A stretch of 6,086 nucleotides of DNA from positions 1 through 6,086 of the forward strand of contig CALJLA010000277.1 in the NCBI GenBank assembly GCA_937983055.1, given 5' to 3'. The notes below the pieces were generated by a model that ran no database searches, was not told the DNA's origin, and saw only the letters and a program-made list of their open reading frames with translations. Origin of the DNA: an uncultured Pseudomonadota bacterium (GTDB lineage: Bacteria > Pseudomonadota > Gammaproteobacteria > Burkholderiales > Eutrophovitaceae). The position numbers and the translations under genes were made by a program. Numbering within the stretch: the stretch's first letter is position 1; the number at the start of each line of letters is the position of its first letter. Positions 5,961 through 6,086 of the stretch are shown in pieces.

Positions 5961-6086
5961 CCGCCCGCCGCGACGCCGGGGCGCGCGAGCGCTGGCTGGG
6001 GCTGGTGCGCGCCGGCGTGCAGTTCACCCCCATCAGGGATTTCATGATCCTTGTGCCGCTGGGGGCGCAGCTGATGCGGCGGTGGG
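5957..6086 (+). CDS. Start of an unidentified protein, cut by the right edge (43 residues visible)
   Basis: A GTG at 5957 overlaps the oxidoreductase stop codon (GTGA), and the frame is open to the end of the window. The visible residues run from an Arg-rich start (TARRDAGARERW) through GLVRAGVQFTPIRDF to MILVPLGAQLMRRW, which has a short hydrophobic stretch. I do not recognise the family. The case for a real gene is the same 4-base overlap pattern seen at the two preceding junctions. An internal ATG at 6044 is a possible later start, and no clear ribosome binding site precedes the GTG. The role is unknown. Confidence 0.5.
   Translation, partial: MTARRDAGARERWLGLVRAGVQFTPIRDFMILVPLGAQLMRRW

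Noticed and set aside
1..6086. CRISPR array, tRNA or rRNA genes, insertion sequences, prophage genes
   Set aside because: I saw no regularly spaced direct repeats, no cloverleaf or rRNA-like stretch, and no transposase or phage-like protein on either strand.

Overview
The window is GC-rich bacterial DNA. It probably comes from a betaproteobacterium, and a Rhodocyclales-like or Burkholderiales-like member would fit. The main pointers are a 61-residue DUF3460 protein (a family I know mainly from betaproteobacteria), a Gram-negative outer-membrane protein of the DUF481 family, and the strong G/C third-position bias of every gene. The assignment is inference from gene content, not from a marker gene.

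Layout from left to right. Positions 1-1158 (minus strand) hold the N-terminal 386 residues of an oligopeptidase B; its catalytic domain lies beyond the left edge. A 140-base divergent spacer carries two overlapping, oppositely directed sigma-70-like promoters, one for the peptidase and one for the DUF3460 gene at 1299-1484 (plus). The DUF3460 gene converges on a DUF481 outer-membrane barrel gene at 1737-2756 (minus). The 252 bases between them hold two C-rich/G-rich hairpin blocks, one with a run of 13 Gs, and look like a degenerate intergenic repeat.

After a second divergent spacer (2757-3055), four plus-strand genes follow, and every junction is a 4-base stop/start overlap (ATGA, ATGA, GTGA). 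They are an exported protein with two cupin-like halves (3056-3724), a 12-helix MFS transporter (3721-4944), a luciferase-like (LLM class) flavin-dependent oxidoreductase (4941-5960), and the start of an unidentified protein cut by the right edge (5957 onward). The tight packing says these four are translated together. A secreted cupin, a transporter and a flavin monooxygenase-like enzyme could serve one small-molecule pathway, but no substrate can be read from the sequence.

Most of the window is ordinary chromosomal housekeeping DNA. There is no sign of a phage, insertion sequence, CRISPR array, rRNA or tRNA. The points most worth a second look are the internally duplicated cupin-like protein with its one-sided loss of the HxH motif, the overlapping operon around it, and the repeat with the poly-G tract.
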